From: SIG77 sp045589595
GTDB taxonomy: Bacteria; Verrucomicrobiota; Lentisphaeria; Victivallales; UBA1829
Assembly (NCBI GenBank): GCA_045589595.1
Contig: JAZNPK010000022.1
Location: 1 to 64,000, forward strand
Length of the DNA stretch: 64,000 nucleotides
Reading direction: 5' to 3'
Shown: piece by piece, positions 50,674 through 59,546 of the stretch
Numbering within the stretch: the first letter of the stretch is position 1
Layout of the letters: each line of letters begins with the position of its first letter
Notes under the pieces: model-generated
Told to the model about the DNA's origin: nothing
Seen by the model: the letters and a program-made list of their open reading frames with translations, nothing else
Database searches by the model: none
Program-made: the position numbers and the translations under genes

Positions 50674-51171
50674 TCACTTTTTGCGGTAACCGGGGAACAG
50701 TTCGTCAAACTGTTTCCATTCTGCGGCGATGTTCTGCGGCAGGACGGTGTACTGTTTTGCGCGTCTGGCAATATCGGCAAACATTTTTTCCGGCGTCGGG
50801 ACAGAGGGGGTTCGGCGGAGTTTTTTTGCCGCCTCGGGCATACCGCCGAAATCGCGGACATTTTCATATCCCAGGCGTTTCATGGCATCCGCGGCGATTT
50901 TGGATCTCCGTCCGCTGCGGCAGTAAATAATGACGGGCGATTTTTTATCGGGGATGAGGGCAGCGATATTTTTTTCCAGCTGATCGTGAGGTATCAGGAT
51001 GGAACCGTAGATCGTACCCGCCATAAACTCCTCTTTTTTCCGGACATCCAGCAGGAATGTACCGGACTGGATCTGTTCAATTTTTGCGGCAGCCTCTTTG
51101 CCGTGAGAAACGCCCGCCTCAGCAAACAGGGTCGTGCTGACCAGACACATCATCATCAGAAAAATACGCAT
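50674..51171 (-). CDS. Exported rhodanese-domain protein
   Basis: A 165-residue protein with an N-terminal signal sequence (MRIFLMMMCLVSTTLFAEAG) and one rhodanese domain. The active-site Cys84 lies in IIYCRSGRRS, and the domain shows LLDVRKKEEF and the GS-x-LIPHDQL element. It probably handles sulfane sulfur in the periplasm. The start at 51171 has AAGGAG 8 nt upstream; the longer frame is rejected. A C-terminal extension of about 50 residues is Lys/Arg/Pro-rich. It has its own promoter and stands between the secretin operon and the NifX-like gene. Confidence 0.88.
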   Translation of the reverse strand: MRIFLMMMCLVSTTLFAEAGVSHGKEAAAKIEQIQSGTFLLDVRKKEEFMAGTIYGSILIPHDQLEKNIAALIPDKKSPVIIYCRSGRRSKIAADAMKRLGYENVRDFGGMPEAAKKLRRTPSVPTPEKMFADIARRAKQYTVLPQNIAAEWKQFDELFPGYRKK

Positions 51172-51199
51172 ATTCCGTTCTCCTTGTAAAAACCGTTGT

Positions 51200-51228
51200 A
51201 ATTTAATCCGTTTGACCGGCTTTGTCAA
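51200..51228 (-). promoter_or_regulatory. Promoter of the rhodanese gene
   Basis: On the minus strand TTGACA (51223-51228), a 17-bp spacer and TAAATT (51200-51205), in the 73-bp gap after the lipoprotein gene. Confidence 0.65.
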
Positions 51229-51244
51229 GAAGAACGGAAGTTTT

Positions 51245-51676
51245 TCAGATGAAAGAGAATGCAATGATCTTCAGACCATCCTCATCCATACCCGAGACCA
51301 GCCGGAAAAGTAATTCCCTGCGTACCGTTCTGCCAGAACCGTCCTGCCGTTCAAACGCCACGATCCATACCCGGTCACGGAGCGGCGGCGCGGCAAGGGG
51401 CGCCAGACACCGGAACGACCGGATCTCGCCGAACCGTTTTTCCAGATCCAGTTTTGCATTTTTGAATTCATCTTCCGAATAAAGGTTGCCGCACCGTTCC
51501 GTAAAACGGTCGTAATCGCCGGACCGGATGGCGGCAAGGATGTCGTTTCCCGCCTGAAGATCGGGGTCGGCAGTATGCTGTTCCGTAGTCCCGGTGGTGC
51601 TGCAAGCGGAATTTGTCACCAGCAGCAGAAAGGGGATCATTGCCCGGAAAAAATATTTGATATTCCAGTATTTCAT
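51245..51676 (-). CDS. Putative small lipoprotein in the secretin operon
   Basis: A 143-residue protein with a hydrophobic N-terminus ending LLLVTNSACSTTG, a plausible though imperfect lipobox (Cys25). The mature part (LAAIRSGDYDRFTERC ... GEIRSFRCLAPL) reads like a small alpha/beta domain with a C-terminal strand set; no family is recognised with confidence. Its ATG overlaps the stop of the upstream secretin-like gene (ATGA), so it is translationally coupled and may be a secretin-associated pilotin or accessory protein; that role is inference. Confidence 0.7.
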   Translation of the reverse strand: MKYWNIKYFFRAMIPFLLLVTNSACSTTGTTEQHTADPDLQAGNDILAAIRSGDYDRFTERCGNLYSEDEFKNAKLDLEKRFGEIRSFRCLAPLAAPPLRDRVWIVAFERQDGSGRTVRRELLFRLVSGMDEDGLKIIAFSFI

Positions 51677-53373
51677 AAGCTTTTCTTCCTTCCGGATTTT
51701 ACATCAGTGGTGAATTTATGACGGTAAACACCAGCTCCTCTTGCGGTTTCCGAGGGAGACTCCCACACACATTCAGCGGTCACGATCAACTCGGAATGTT
51801 TCACGGACTTTGATACGGAACTGAAGATGTACTCCAGATAGGGGATATCCATCAGGAACGGGATCCCGGTCCGGGATGTCACCACTTCCTGTTTCCGCAA
51901 TCCGCCGATCACAAATGAATCCATGCCGAAAGGCAGAGAAACTTCCTGTTCGATGGTGCTGCCCTTGGAAATGCGGGGTGCGCCGTTGGAGGCAAAACCG
52001 ATCAGACTGGTATTGGACAACGTGATATTGAACCGGGTCTCCTGCAGGTTCACAGACGCATTGTTGACCGTCATCGTGAACCCGAATCCACCCTGCCCCG
52101 TTACGATCTGGGCGTTCCCTTTTCCGACAGCGATATCGTTGGGCGATACGACTTTGCCGATGATGGCGGAAAGCAGTTCCCCGACGCCCACGCCCGTATC
52201 AGGCAGATCGGTGGCATCTCCCGCAGGCTGGGAGGTATCCACAAAAAAGATCTGTGTGGTCCGGGAAAAGGTTGCCGGTGTGTTGTTGCGGACCACCAGT
52301 TCACCGGTATGAACGATCTCCGCTTTGCCGCGGCTGACCAGAAAGTCGATGTAGCGTGTGTTCCATTTCGGGTTGAAATTATAAAAACTGGAGCGTTCCG
52401 ACCCGAATTCTTTTGCCACTCTGCCGCCTGCGCCGTAGATCGCGCTCCAGTTGTTCCGGAACCGTCCGCCGCCGGAAAAGAAATCGGCACCTTCATTATT
52501 TTTCCAGTTCTGAAAATCCAGACCGATCTTGTCGTCGTTTTCCTGATAGACCTCATACACTTTGATTTTGAGTCTGACCTGGGGGATCGGCACATCATAT
52601 TTCGCAAGCAGTTTTGCAATATTTGCGCAGGAATAATTGGACACATCAAAGATGAGCCAGTTCAGATCGGGATCATACGCCACGATGTCCTGTCCCTGCC
52701 ACACTTCCGTTACATCGCTGATGTTCATGCCGACGTTTTCGATGAGGGGCATCAGATTCCGCGCCGGAACAAATTTCGGCAGATAGAAAAAGATCTGGGA
52801 TCCGAAACTCATCTCGCCCAATGCCGGATTATCAAGAATGGAAACCAGCGTATCGATCCCCATCCCGTTTTCGTGATCCCGGAACCGGTATTCCTCCGCG
52901 CTGACAAAAAGCAATCCGGTCCCGTCGGCAAATTTCAGACATTCCACCGCCGTATTGCTGCCCAGCTGCGCCGCCGGTTCGTATGTGGGCTGGGCGTTGA
53001 GGGGCGTGGTGATGCCCGGCGTACTCACCGTTGCCGCAACGGGACTGACGGTATTGGACGGATAGATCTGCTGAAGGCTGGTGTTGCCGACCCGTTTGGA
53101 CTGTACCATCTGCCGCAGATAATCCCGGAATTCGTAGGGATCGACATGCTTCAGTTCGTAGGTCTTGGTGATGACGCGGGGATCGTTGTTGTCGCGGATG
53201 AAATGAAGGACTTTTGTTCCCTCTTTCACCGGCACAACAAGCTGCGCTTCCACCCGCGTGCTGTCGTAGCCGCCCGTATTGTTGAAATTGGAATCGCGCG
53301 GTACCACCGGAATATCCGCAGCCGTAAGCACCGCCGCAGAAAACAACATGGCAGAAAGAATTTTTTTTCTCAT
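51673..53373 (-). CDS. Secretin-like outer-membrane protein, second of a pair
   Basis: A 566-residue protein with a signal peptide (MRKKILSAMLFSAAVLTAAD) and GspD/PilQ-type secretin features. It has an N-domain-like segment (TYELKHVDPYEFRDYLRQMV), a central region with IKVYEVYQENDDKIGLDF, and a C-terminal secretin domain containing the gate-type sequence GIPFLMDIPYLEYIFSS preceded by VIGGLRKQE. It is clearly paralogous to the upstream gene (shared YEV ... AWKN/NWKN ... F block). The ATG overlaps the stop of that gene (ATGA). No ATPase, pseudopilin or inner-membrane platform gene lies nearby. Confidence 0.85.
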   Translation of the reverse strand: MRKKILSAMLFSAAVLTAADIPVVPRDSNFNNTGGYDSTRVEAQLVVPVKEGTKVLHFIRDNNDPRVITKTYELKHVDPYEFRDYLRQMVQSKRVGNTSLQQIYPSNTVSPVAATVSTPGITTPLNAQPTYEPAAQLGSNTAVECLKFADGTGLLFVSAEEYRFRDHENGMGIDTLVSILDNPALGEMSFGSQIFFYLPKFVPARNLMPLIENVGMNISDVTEVWQGQDIVAYDPDLNWLIFDVSNYSCANIAKLLAKYDVPIPQVRLKIKVYEVYQENDDKIGLDFQNWKNNEGADFFSGGGRFRNNWSAIYGAGGRVAKEFGSERSSFYNFNPKWNTRYIDFLVSRGKAEIVHTGELVVRNNTPATFSRTTQIFFVDTSQPAGDATDLPDTGVGVGELLSAIIGKVVSPNDIAVGKGNAQIVTGQGGFGFTMTVNNASVNLQETRFNITLSNTSLIGFASNGAPRISKGSTIEQEVSLPFGMDSFVIGGLRKQEVVTSRTGIPFLMDIPYLEYIFSSVSKSVKHSELIVTAECVWESPSETARGAGVYRHKFTTDVKSGRKKSL

Positions 53374-54830
53374 CAGAATGTTCCCTTCTTTTCAGATTTC
53401 AGCGGAGTGACCATGCCGGTACGGAATCCCTGCGGCAGCGCGACAGGTGTCCGGACGGCAGCCGAGACCGTGAGGCAGACATGAGTCGTTTCCGTGGATG
53501 TTGTGGTTGTGCCGAACAGATATTTCAACACGGGAATAGCGGAAAGAAAAGGGATGCCGATGGTCTGCTCCACTTTCTGTTTTCTGTCCCAGCGCGCCAG
53601 TACCGTTTCCCGGTTCAGGGCAATGAGCGTACTGCCGACGATGCTGCCGGTCTCGATCAGTTCCGAACCGAGATTGTTGCGCTCCACCGTGTTGGCTGTC
53701 TGGACATCATAGGTGAAAAAGACGGTACCGGGGATGTTGTTGTAAGCACCCGGACGGTACGGCTTGAAGGAAAATGCTTCATTATCCGGATAACCATTCT
53801 GGGGTGTACCGTAATGCAGATTGGCAATCGGTGCCGTGATCTTGAGATAAACCTGATGATAATCTGAACTGCCGATGGCACCGGCGATCACACTGGTCTG
53901 GTCGTTGTTGTTCTTCACAATGTTCTGCAGTTCCGGATTGAAATAGATCTCCGACACTGCCGAATCCGAATTCAACACCGTCAGGCTCGCCGTATTTTTG
54001 ATTTCCGCATGTCCGGACTGGGCAAGGATACGCAGAAAACTGGCGTCAAACTGGGGTGCAAAAAGAAATCCGCCCGCAGGTCCGCTCATCGCCTGCAGCG
54101 CATTGGAGCCGCCGGAAGAAACACTGAAAGACTGAAACGCCGTCTGAAACATATTCAAGCCGGGACCGTTTTTCCACGCCAGATATTCCACGCCCATGTC
54201 ACGCAGCGTACTTTCACGGACTTCGTAGATCCGGAACGAAAACGTAATGGAAGGCGACGGGCGATCGATCCATGAAAGAAACTGAAATGTATAATCCGTG
54301 TTGGCACTGTTGTCTTTCCAGTAGATCTGATTGGAATTGGCATCCCACGCATAAACCGAACCGTAAGGACCTTCCCCCACTTCCGCATCCACAAGCACAT
54401 TCAGCAGATTCTCGCCGGAACGGAATTTCGGACGGTAAACCGCACGGGTGATCCCCGTTCCACGGATCACATCATCCGGCGCTTTTCCGTCAATTTTGAT
54501 GTTGCGGTCGATCTTCTTCACAAAGTCATCCACATAGGGCATCATTTTCACCGGACAGGTAACCGTCAGCATCTGGGCATTGTTCGCCCCGTAACCGATG
54601 TCACTCACACTCGAATTCATATTGTAACGGCGCACGATCCCCAGCAGAAACGGCGAAACATCATTCGCCTGCACATACTTGAGATGATAGATCTTTGAAA
54701 CCATATAGTCCTGGGCATCATCCTGCACCAGACGCAGAGTCTGAACATCTTTCCCGTCCATATCCTGCGCACAGAACGGTAAACACAACAATAAACCCGC
54801 CCCCGCAAACAACCACTTTTTCCGATTCAT
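53373..54830 (-). CDS. Secretin-like outer-membrane protein, first of a pair
   Basis: A 485-residue protein with a signal peptide (MNRKKWLFAGAGLLLCLPFC, cleavage near 21). An N-domain-like segment KIYHLKYVQANDVSPFLLGI is followed by a VTCPVKMMPYVDDFVKKID repeat and a C-terminal secretin domain with GIPFLSAIPVLKYLFGTT. It is shorter than typical GspD and diverged from its downstream paralogue. The start at 54830 has AAGGAGG 5 nt upstream; a frame opening at 54872 is rejected. Promoter at 54863-54892. The pair plus a lipoprotein form a coupled three-gene unit. Confidence 0.85.
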   Translation of the reverse strand: MNRKKWLFAGAGLLLCLPFCAQDMDGKDVQTLRLVQDDAQDYMVSKIYHLKYVQANDVSPFLLGIVRRYNMNSSVSDIGYGANNAQMLTVTCPVKMMPYVDDFVKKIDRNIKIDGKAPDDVIRGTGITRAVYRPKFRSGENLLNVLVDAEVGEGPYGSVYAWDANSNQIYWKDNSANTDYTFQFLSWIDRPSPSITFSFRIYEVRESTLRDMGVEYLAWKNGPGLNMFQTAFQSFSVSSGGSNALQAMSGPAGGFLFAPQFDASFLRILAQSGHAEIKNTASLTVLNSDSAVSEIYFNPELQNIVKNNNDQTSVIAGAIGSSDYHQVYLKITAPIANLHYGTPQNGYPDNEAFSFKPYRPGAYNNIPGTVFFTYDVQTANTVERNNLGSELIETGSIVGSTLIALNRETVLARWDRKQKVEQTIGIPFLSAIPVLKYLFGTTTTSTETTHVCLTVSAAVRTPVALPQGFRTGMVTPLKSEKKGTF

Positions 54831-54862
54831 CTCGCCGCCCTCCTTCAAAATAAAAGGTGAAA

Positions 54863-54892
54863 TATATACCACAGCACAATGGAATGTGCCAA
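54863..54892 (-). promoter_or_regulatory. Promoter of the secretin operon
   Basis: On the minus strand TTGGCA (54887-54892), an 18-bp spacer and TATATA (54863-54868), about 33 bp before the ATG. Confidence 0.5.
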
Positions 54893-54965
54893 ATTATTAC
54901 CATTGGACAACATGCCGCAAAAAAAGTGACAAAAAAAATGAGAAAGAGTAAAGATACCGGCAACG

Positions 54966-55094
54966 CTCAGGGCGGCTCCGCGCGGTGAACCGCGCACACC
55001 GTTCCGGCAGCGGAAAAAGCGCACGCCGCGGGCGTGCGCACCGCTGCGGAACGGCGTCGGACGCTTTGCGTCCGTGGAGCCGCCCGTCGCTGAG
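54966..55094 (-). repeat. Four-way-junction palindromic element, copy 2 (inverted relative to copy 1)
   Basis: Read on the minus strand this 129-bp element has the same plan as the one at 41347-41505. The closing stem is GGGCGGCTCC/GGAGCCGCCC (55076-55085 with 54970-54979), extended by CTCA/TGAG across a bulge. Arm 1 is CGGACGC/GCGTCCG (55068-55074 with 55058-55064). Arm 2 is CCGTTCCG...CGGAACGG (55047-55054 with 54999-55006) plus CAGCGG/CCGCTG and an inner GCGCACGCC/GGCGTGCGC hairpin. Arm 3 is GCGCGG-TTCA-CCGCGC (54980-54995). The junction linkers are ACG and TGT, versus ATG and TAT in copy 1. It begins 15 bp past the rex stop codon. Confidence 0.82.
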
Positions 55095-55109
55095 TGGGAG
55101 GGTGTGGGA

Positions 55110-55751
55110 TCAGGCGTGTTCCAGCCGTTTTCTGGAGAGGAGAGCGAAGCCGCCGGCGATCACTTCCCGCTGTACGATGACATGCTGGGGGAGCTGGAGG
55201 CATGTATTGGAAAAGTTCCAGATCAGATGGATCCCGGCGGCAACGATGCGTTCAGCGGTCTGCTGTGCGCTGTCGGCGGGGATGCAGAGGATCGCCATTT
55301 CGATAGCGGGTTTCCGTTCCTGCAGGACTTGTTCCAGCCGATCCATATTCCGGATGGTCCTGCCGTAAACGGTCTGTCCGATCCGTGCGGGAGCGACATC
55401 GAAGACGTCGCAGATATCCAGTCCGTATTCATCGGTAAACTCATGGAAACCGAGGAGTGCCGTACCGAGGGAACCGGCTCCGATGAGACAGGCGCGCATA
55501 CTGCGGTCCCAGCCCAGATAGGTCCGGATGGCGCAGATCAGATCATCGATCCTGTAACCGACGCCACGGCTCCCGGTAACGCCGGTCAGTTCAAAATCTT
55601 TTCTGACCACGATGGGATCTGTGCTCATATATGCGGCGAGAGTCGAAGTGGAAGCGAATGTTTCCCCTTGTGCCTGCATGGACAGCAGTTTATGATAATA
55701 AGTGGGCATCCGCCGGATCGCAGGAGTATTCAGGACTTTATGTCTGCTCAT
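55110..55751 (-). CDS. rex: Redox-sensing transcriptional repressor Rex
   Basis: A 213-residue NADH/NAD+-sensing repressor. The N-terminal winged helix (about 1-80) contains NTPAIRRMPTYYHKLL and the recognition-helix region STDPIVVRKDFELTGVTG-like; GVGYRID follows. The Rossmann domain has GAGSLG (92-97), CDVFDVAP and the conserved end GIHLIWNFSNTCLQLP. In other bacteria Rex represses fermentative and anaerobic respiratory genes when NADH is low. It is monocistronic, with its own promoter, and its 3' end abuts the second four-way-junction element. Confidence 0.94.
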   Translation of the reverse strand: MSRHKVLNTPAIRRMPTYYHKLLSMQAQGETFASTSTLAAYMSTDPIVVRKDFELTGVTGSRGVGYRIDDLICAIRTYLGWDRSMRACLIGAGSLGTALLGFHEFTDEYGLDICDVFDVAPARIGQTVYGRTIRNMDRLEQVLQERKPAIEMAILCIPADSAQQTAERIVAAGIHLIWNFSNTCLQLPQHVIVQREVIAGGFALLSRKRLEHA

Positions 55752-55787
55752 ATTTTCTTGTCCGTCTTGTTGTTCATTTTCTGCCGT

Positions 55788-55816
55788 AATATAGCATTAT
55801 GGCAACAAAAAGTCAA
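55788..55816 (-). promoter_or_regulatory. rex promoter
   Basis: On the minus strand TTGACT (55811-55816), a 17-bp spacer and TATATT (55788-55793), about 37 bp before the ATG. Confidence 0.7.
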
Positions 55817-55835
55817 GATACTTCTTTATCTATCT

Positions 55836-56417
55836 TCACAATGAGTCAACGGCGGGATCGGTATAAACGACCAGTCCTTTTGCGCGGCTGCATCCTTCCG
55901 GCAGTTCCACCCGGTGCGGGATATTGGCTTTCAGATAGAGGGTATCGCCTGTACGCATACGGTGTCTGCCGTTGTTGTCGTACAGATAATAATCCAGTTC
56001 CCCTTCCAGCAGCACGAAAAATTCTTCCGTATCATGGAACATGAAATCCCGCGGTCCGGCGGGTGTATATTCGATGATAAAGGGGTCCATTTTTCTTCCG
56101 ATCTGCTGATATGCCATGGCAAAATAGCGGATCCCGTACTGTTCGCCGTCGTCCCGGTGAAGTTCCTCCCCTTCATCGATTCTGCCGAAGGTATATTGAG
56201 GTACGGCGTTTCCGGCTTCGCTGAACAGGGAACTGACCGGGATGCCCAAAGCTTCAGCGATCCGGACCAGTGCCTTCAGCGATGGCGTCTGACGGAAATT
56301 TTCCACCTGGGAGATAAATCCTTTGCTGAAACCGCTTTTTCTGGCAAGCTGTTCCAGTGTCATACCCTGAGTCTGACGCACTTTCCGGATGGTTTGCGAT
56401 AATTCCAGCAAGTTCAT
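55836..56417 (-). CDS. XRE-family regulator with C-terminal cupin
   Basis: A 193-residue transcription factor. An N-terminal helix-turn-helix of the XRE/Cro type (about 8-62; TLEQLARKSGFSKGFISQVE) is joined to a cupin domain (about 105-185; MFHDTEEFFVLLEGELDYYL, then GDTLYLKANIPHRVELP) that probably senses a small ligand. Its ATG overlaps the stop of the DUF1667 gene, so it is the last gene of the FAD-oxidoreductase operon and most likely regulates it. A 9-bp direct repeat in the operon leader is a candidate site, by inference. Confidence 0.92.
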   Translation of the reverse strand: MNLLELSQTIRKVRQTQGMTLEQLARKSGFSKGFISQVENFRQTPSLKALVRIAEALGIPVSSLFSEAGNAVPQYTFGRIDEGEELHRDDGEQYGIRYFAMAYQQIGRKMDPFIIEYTPAGPRDFMFHDTEEFFVLLEGELDYYLYDNNGRHRMRTGDTLYLKANIPHRVELPEGCSRAKGLVVYTDPAVDSL

Positions 56418-56800
56418 TTTTCAACTCCTTTCTCCGATCTGTTGCGATTTTCCGATGCCACCACATTGATCCCGCTCCCTTCCACATCCGACAGCAAAAC
56501 ATCGCCGCCCTTCACCGGCAGAGTTACGGTCATGCGGTACAAACGGTTCAGCAGCGGCGCGATCCATTTTTTCGGCAGTGGCTGATCCGTTCGTACCGGC
56601 AGCATGGCGCCATCCGGATCATCCGTCCGCACCACAGCAGTCACGACCCGGCGGGGATCGGTCAATTCCTGTTGAGCGTAAGCAACCCCCCGCGGACATC
56701 CGTTGCCGGAGATATTCCAGCTGTTGTCTGTCATTCGTTCAGCGTGCAGGGGACATCCCTTCGGACAACTGATACAGATCAAATATTCCACTTTCAGCAT
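56414..56800 (-). CDS. DUF1667 family protein with four-cysteine motif
   Basis: A 128-residue protein of the DUF1667 family, a small partner regularly encoded with FAD-dependent glycerol-3-phosphate dehydrogenase-like enzymes in anaerobes. The N-terminus has C9-x2-C12-x3-C16 (ICISCPKGCPL) and C35 (GNGCPRG), probably a metal or Fe-S site. The start at 56800 has GGAGAG 6 nt upstream; the longer frame is rejected. It overlaps both neighbours (7 nt with the FAD gene, 4 nt with the regulator). Confidence 0.85.
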   Translation of the reverse strand: MLKVEYLICISCPKGCPLHAERMTDNSWNISGNGCPRGVAYAQQELTDPRRVVTAVVRTDDPDGAMLPVRTDQPLPKKWIAPLLNRLYRMTVTLPVKGGDVLLSDVEGSGINVVASENRNRSEKGVEK

Positions 56801-58074
56801 GATGCACTCTCCGGTCCGCGGCGCAGATGAAAATTCAGCTCCGCATTTTCTTTTTCCGCTTCCGCCAACACCTGTTCCGCAAGTTCCACGCAGATCATTT
56901 CTGCCGGGCGCACAAAGGGCAGATGTTTTTTCCAGAGGACTTTCCCCCCGGCTTCGGCGGTCAGCACACATTTTTCCCCGACGATCAGAGGCCGGAACGA
57001 AAAAACCGTATCGCAGACACCTGTCCGCGCCGGTACGGCATATTTCAGATTTTCCCCCGCACGGACGGCAATGCTGTCGGACCGTTTGCCGCCATTGAGT
57101 CTGTGAAGGATCCCCGCCGCGGCGCGCTCCGATTCGCGGGTCACATAGTCGGCAAGATCGTGAACATGCAGCACATTTCCGGCGGAAAAGATCCCCGGTA
57201 CGCTGGTCTCATAATTGGCATCCACCACAGCACCGCCGGTGGCGGGATCGAGTTTCACACCTGCATCGGCAGCAAGTTCCGTTTCGGGAATCAGCCCCAC
57301 GGAAAAGAGGACCGTATCACAATCAATGTGGAACACCCGGTCCATATCGGGCTGCCGTTCCGCATCCAGCGGGGCGACATCCACGCCGGACACACGGTCT
57401 TTTCCGCAGATATTGACAACGGAATGGGCGAGATAAAGCGGAATGTTGAAATCGTGGAGACATTGCACCACATTCCGCGTCAGCCCCGACGGATAAGGCA
57501 TGATCTCCACCACCGCTTTCACATCGATGCCGCACCAGCGCAAACGGCGTGCCATGATCAGACCGATGTCGCCCGATCCCACGATCACCGCACTTTTTCC
57601 GGGCAGGATCCCTTCCCGGTTCAACAGTTTCTGAGCGGCTCCGGCAGTAAATACTCCGGCGGGCCGTGTACCGGGCGTCACAATATTGCCCCGGCTCCGT
57701 TCGCGGCAGCCCATGGCAAGAAAGACCGCTTTCGCCAGAACGGAACGGACTCCATCCCTGCCGGAAAGGAGTGTCAGCCGGAAGGATGCGTCCTCCTGTT
57801 TTTCCACATCGGTCACAGTGCATCCGCAAAGAAATTCCGCGCCTGCCAGTTCTGCCTGAACCAGCGCCCGGTCCGCATACTCCGGTCCGGTCAATTCCTC
57901 TTTGAAACAGTGGAGCCCGAAGCCGTTGTGGATGCATTGACGCAGGATCCCGCCCGCATGTTCCTCCCGGTCGATGACCAGCGTCCGTTTTCCGGCGGCG
58001 GCGGTCACTGCGGCTGCAGCGAGACCGGCAGCTCCGGCACCAATCACTGCAACATCACAAATTTCAGTTTTCAT
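56794..58074 (-). CDS. FAD-dependent NAD(P)-type oxidoreductase (GlpA-partner type)
   Basis: A 426-residue flavoprotein of the pyridine-nucleotide-disulfide oxidoreductase fold. The FAD-binding motif is GAGAAG (11-16) in MKTEICDVAVIGAGAAG; a second Rossmann motif VIVGSGDIGLIMARRL binds the nicotinamide cofactor. FSAGNVLHVHDLADYV near the C-terminal half is typical. It lacks a redox-active CxxC between the two motifs, so it probably passes electrons rather than reducing disulfides. The start at 58074 overlaps the previous stop (ATGA), with GGAGG 7 nt upstream; the frame continuing to 58212 is rejected. Confidence 0.9.
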   Translation of the reverse strand: MKTEICDVAVIGAGAAGLAAAAVTAAAGKRTLVIDREEHAGGILRQCIHNGFGLHCFKEELTGPEYADRALVQAELAGAEFLCGCTVTDVEKQEDASFRLTLLSGRDGVRSVLAKAVFLAMGCRERSRGNIVTPGTRPAGVFTAGAAQKLLNREGILPGKSAVIVGSGDIGLIMARRLRWCGIDVKAVVEIMPYPSGLTRNVVQCLHDFNIPLYLAHSVVNICGKDRVSGVDVAPLDAERQPDMDRVFHIDCDTVLFSVGLIPETELAADAGVKLDPATGGAVVDANYETSVPGIFSAGNVLHVHDLADYVTRESERAAAGILHRLNGGKRSDSIAVRAGENLKYAVPARTGVCDTVFSFRPLIVGEKCVLTAEAGGKVLWKKHLPFVRPAEMICVELAEQVLAEAEKENAELNFHLRRGPESASC

Positions 58075-59519
58075 TCTTTCACCTCCAGATCGCCGAGAGA
58101 TCCGATGCAGATCCGGCTGTTTCCGCCACGCTTGGTCAATTCGGTTACGGGAATCCCGGTTTCCCGGCTGATGATCTTCAGAATACGCGCGGCGCAGAAG
58201 CCGCCCTGACACCGCCCCATTCCTGCCCGGGTATAAAATTTGATCCCGTCCACCGTGGTATGTCCGTGCCGGATCGCCGTAACGATCTCCGCCTCACTGA
58301 TCTTTTCACAGCGGCAGATGATATTGGTCCATGCAGGATCGTCCTGATGAAGCTGTTCCAGCGATGCGGTACTTTCTCTGCGGATCATCCGGTGAGGCGG
58401 CAGAGACGGGAGAAAAGATGTTTTCAGCGGCAGTTCCAGACCCGCCTTTTCCAGCAGTTCCCGCACAAAGATCCCGATGGCGGGCGATGCTGTCAGACCC
58501 GGCGATTGGATCCCCGCGACCTGGATCAGCGCCGGAACTTTTTCCGACGGTTCAATATAAAAATCCTCCGATTCCAGCACGGGACGCAGTCCGGCAAAGG
58601 ATGTGATCACAGACCGCGGATCCACGCCCTGCACCATCCCCTGCACTTTCTTCAGGATCGTCCGGAAATGAAGCGGTGTCGTTGCCGTATCTTCCTTATC
58701 ATCAATGGGATCGGCAGTCGGTCCGATCATAGTCGTCCCTCCGGCTGTCGGGATCACGAGTACGCCCTTGGAATGTTTCACCGGTACGGGAAAAATCACA
58801 TGCTCCGGCCGGGCGGCGCAAGTGCGGTCAAGCAGATATTCCTCACCTTTCCGCGGGTGAATGGTAAATTCTTCCGCACCGCAGACGCGTGATACTTCAT
58901 CGGCAAAAAGTCCGGCGGCATTGACCACGAACCGCGTCCGGATGACTTCCCCGTTTTCAGGTGTCAATGTCCAGATACCTGACTCATATTTCCCGCCGGT
59001 GATCCTGCAGTTGAATCGGGTCTCCACGCCATTGAGCAGCGCATTTTCCAACAGTTTATATACATAGGTATAAGGCTCCACCGTGCCGCCTTCCGGCGCA
59101 TAAAATCCGCCGCAGACCGTGGGCTGGAGTTTGGGTTCCAGTTCCAGCATACGGTCACGGTCGCAGAGTTCAAGCGTATGTATGCCGTTATCCAGTCCGC
59201 GCTGATACAGTTTCTTCAGCACTTCCATTTCTTCAGGATCGTACGCCGCCACCAGGATCCCGCAGGGACTCCAATCAAAGCCCAGTTCTTCCGCAAGACG
59301 GGGAAACAACCGCATCCCCTGAACCTCAAGCCGGGTCTTGAGCATGTGGGACGGATGGTGAAAACCACCATGCACGATTCCCGAGTTGGATTTCGATACG
59401 CCGAATGATGCATCCGCCGCTTTGTCCAGCAGCAGGATCTTTCCCTCATACCGGGCAAGTTCACGGGCGATGGATGCGCCGCACACCCCTGCCCCGATCA
59501 CTGTAACATCATATACCAT
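58071..59519 (-). CDS. Glycerol-3-phosphate dehydrogenase-like flavoprotein with [2Fe-2S] BFD-like domain
   Basis: A 482-residue GlpA/DAO-family dehydrogenase. The FAD motif GAGVCG is at 10-15 and the family region SNSGIVHGGFHH at 50-61. The C-terminal BFD-like domain has Fe-S cysteines C402/C404 (ICRCEK) and C437/C442 (GRCQGGFC). With the downstream flavoprotein and DUF1667 subunit this matches anaerobic glycerol-3-phosphate oxidation complexes; another 2-hydroxy acid substrate remains possible. The start at 59519 (MVYDVTVIGAG) is chosen because the FAD motif begins there; the longer frame covers the promoter. First gene of a four-gene overlapping operon. Confidence 0.88.
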   Translation of the reverse strand: MVYDVTVIGAGVCGASIARELARYEGKILLLDKAADASFGVSKSNSGIVHGGFHHPSHMLKTRLEVQGMRLFPRLAEELGFDWSPCGILVAAYDPEEMEVLKKLYQRGLDNGIHTLELCDRDRMLELEPKLQPTVCGGFYAPEGGTVEPYTYVYKLLENALLNGVETRFNCRITGGKYESGIWTLTPENGEVIRTRFVVNAAGLFADEVSRVCGAEEFTIHPRKGEEYLLDRTCAARPEHVIFPVPVKHSKGVLVIPTAGGTTMIGPTADPIDDKEDTATTPLHFRTILKKVQGMVQGVDPRSVITSFAGLRPVLESEDFYIEPSEKVPALIQVAGIQSPGLTASPAIGIFVRELLEKAGLELPLKTSFLPSLPPHRMIRRESTASLEQLHQDDPAWTNIICRCEKISEAEIVTAIRHGHTTVDGIKFYTRAGMGRCQGGFCAARILKIISRETGIPVTELTKRGGNSRICIGSLGDLEVKE

Positions 59520-59546
59520 GCCAGGAAAAACTCCATTGTTTTTTTC

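Noticed and set aside
55834..55841. Rex operator for autoregulation of rex
   Set aside because: Only one half-site (TTGTGAA on the minus strand) is present, overlapping the stop of the upstream gene and lacking the second half and correct spacing.
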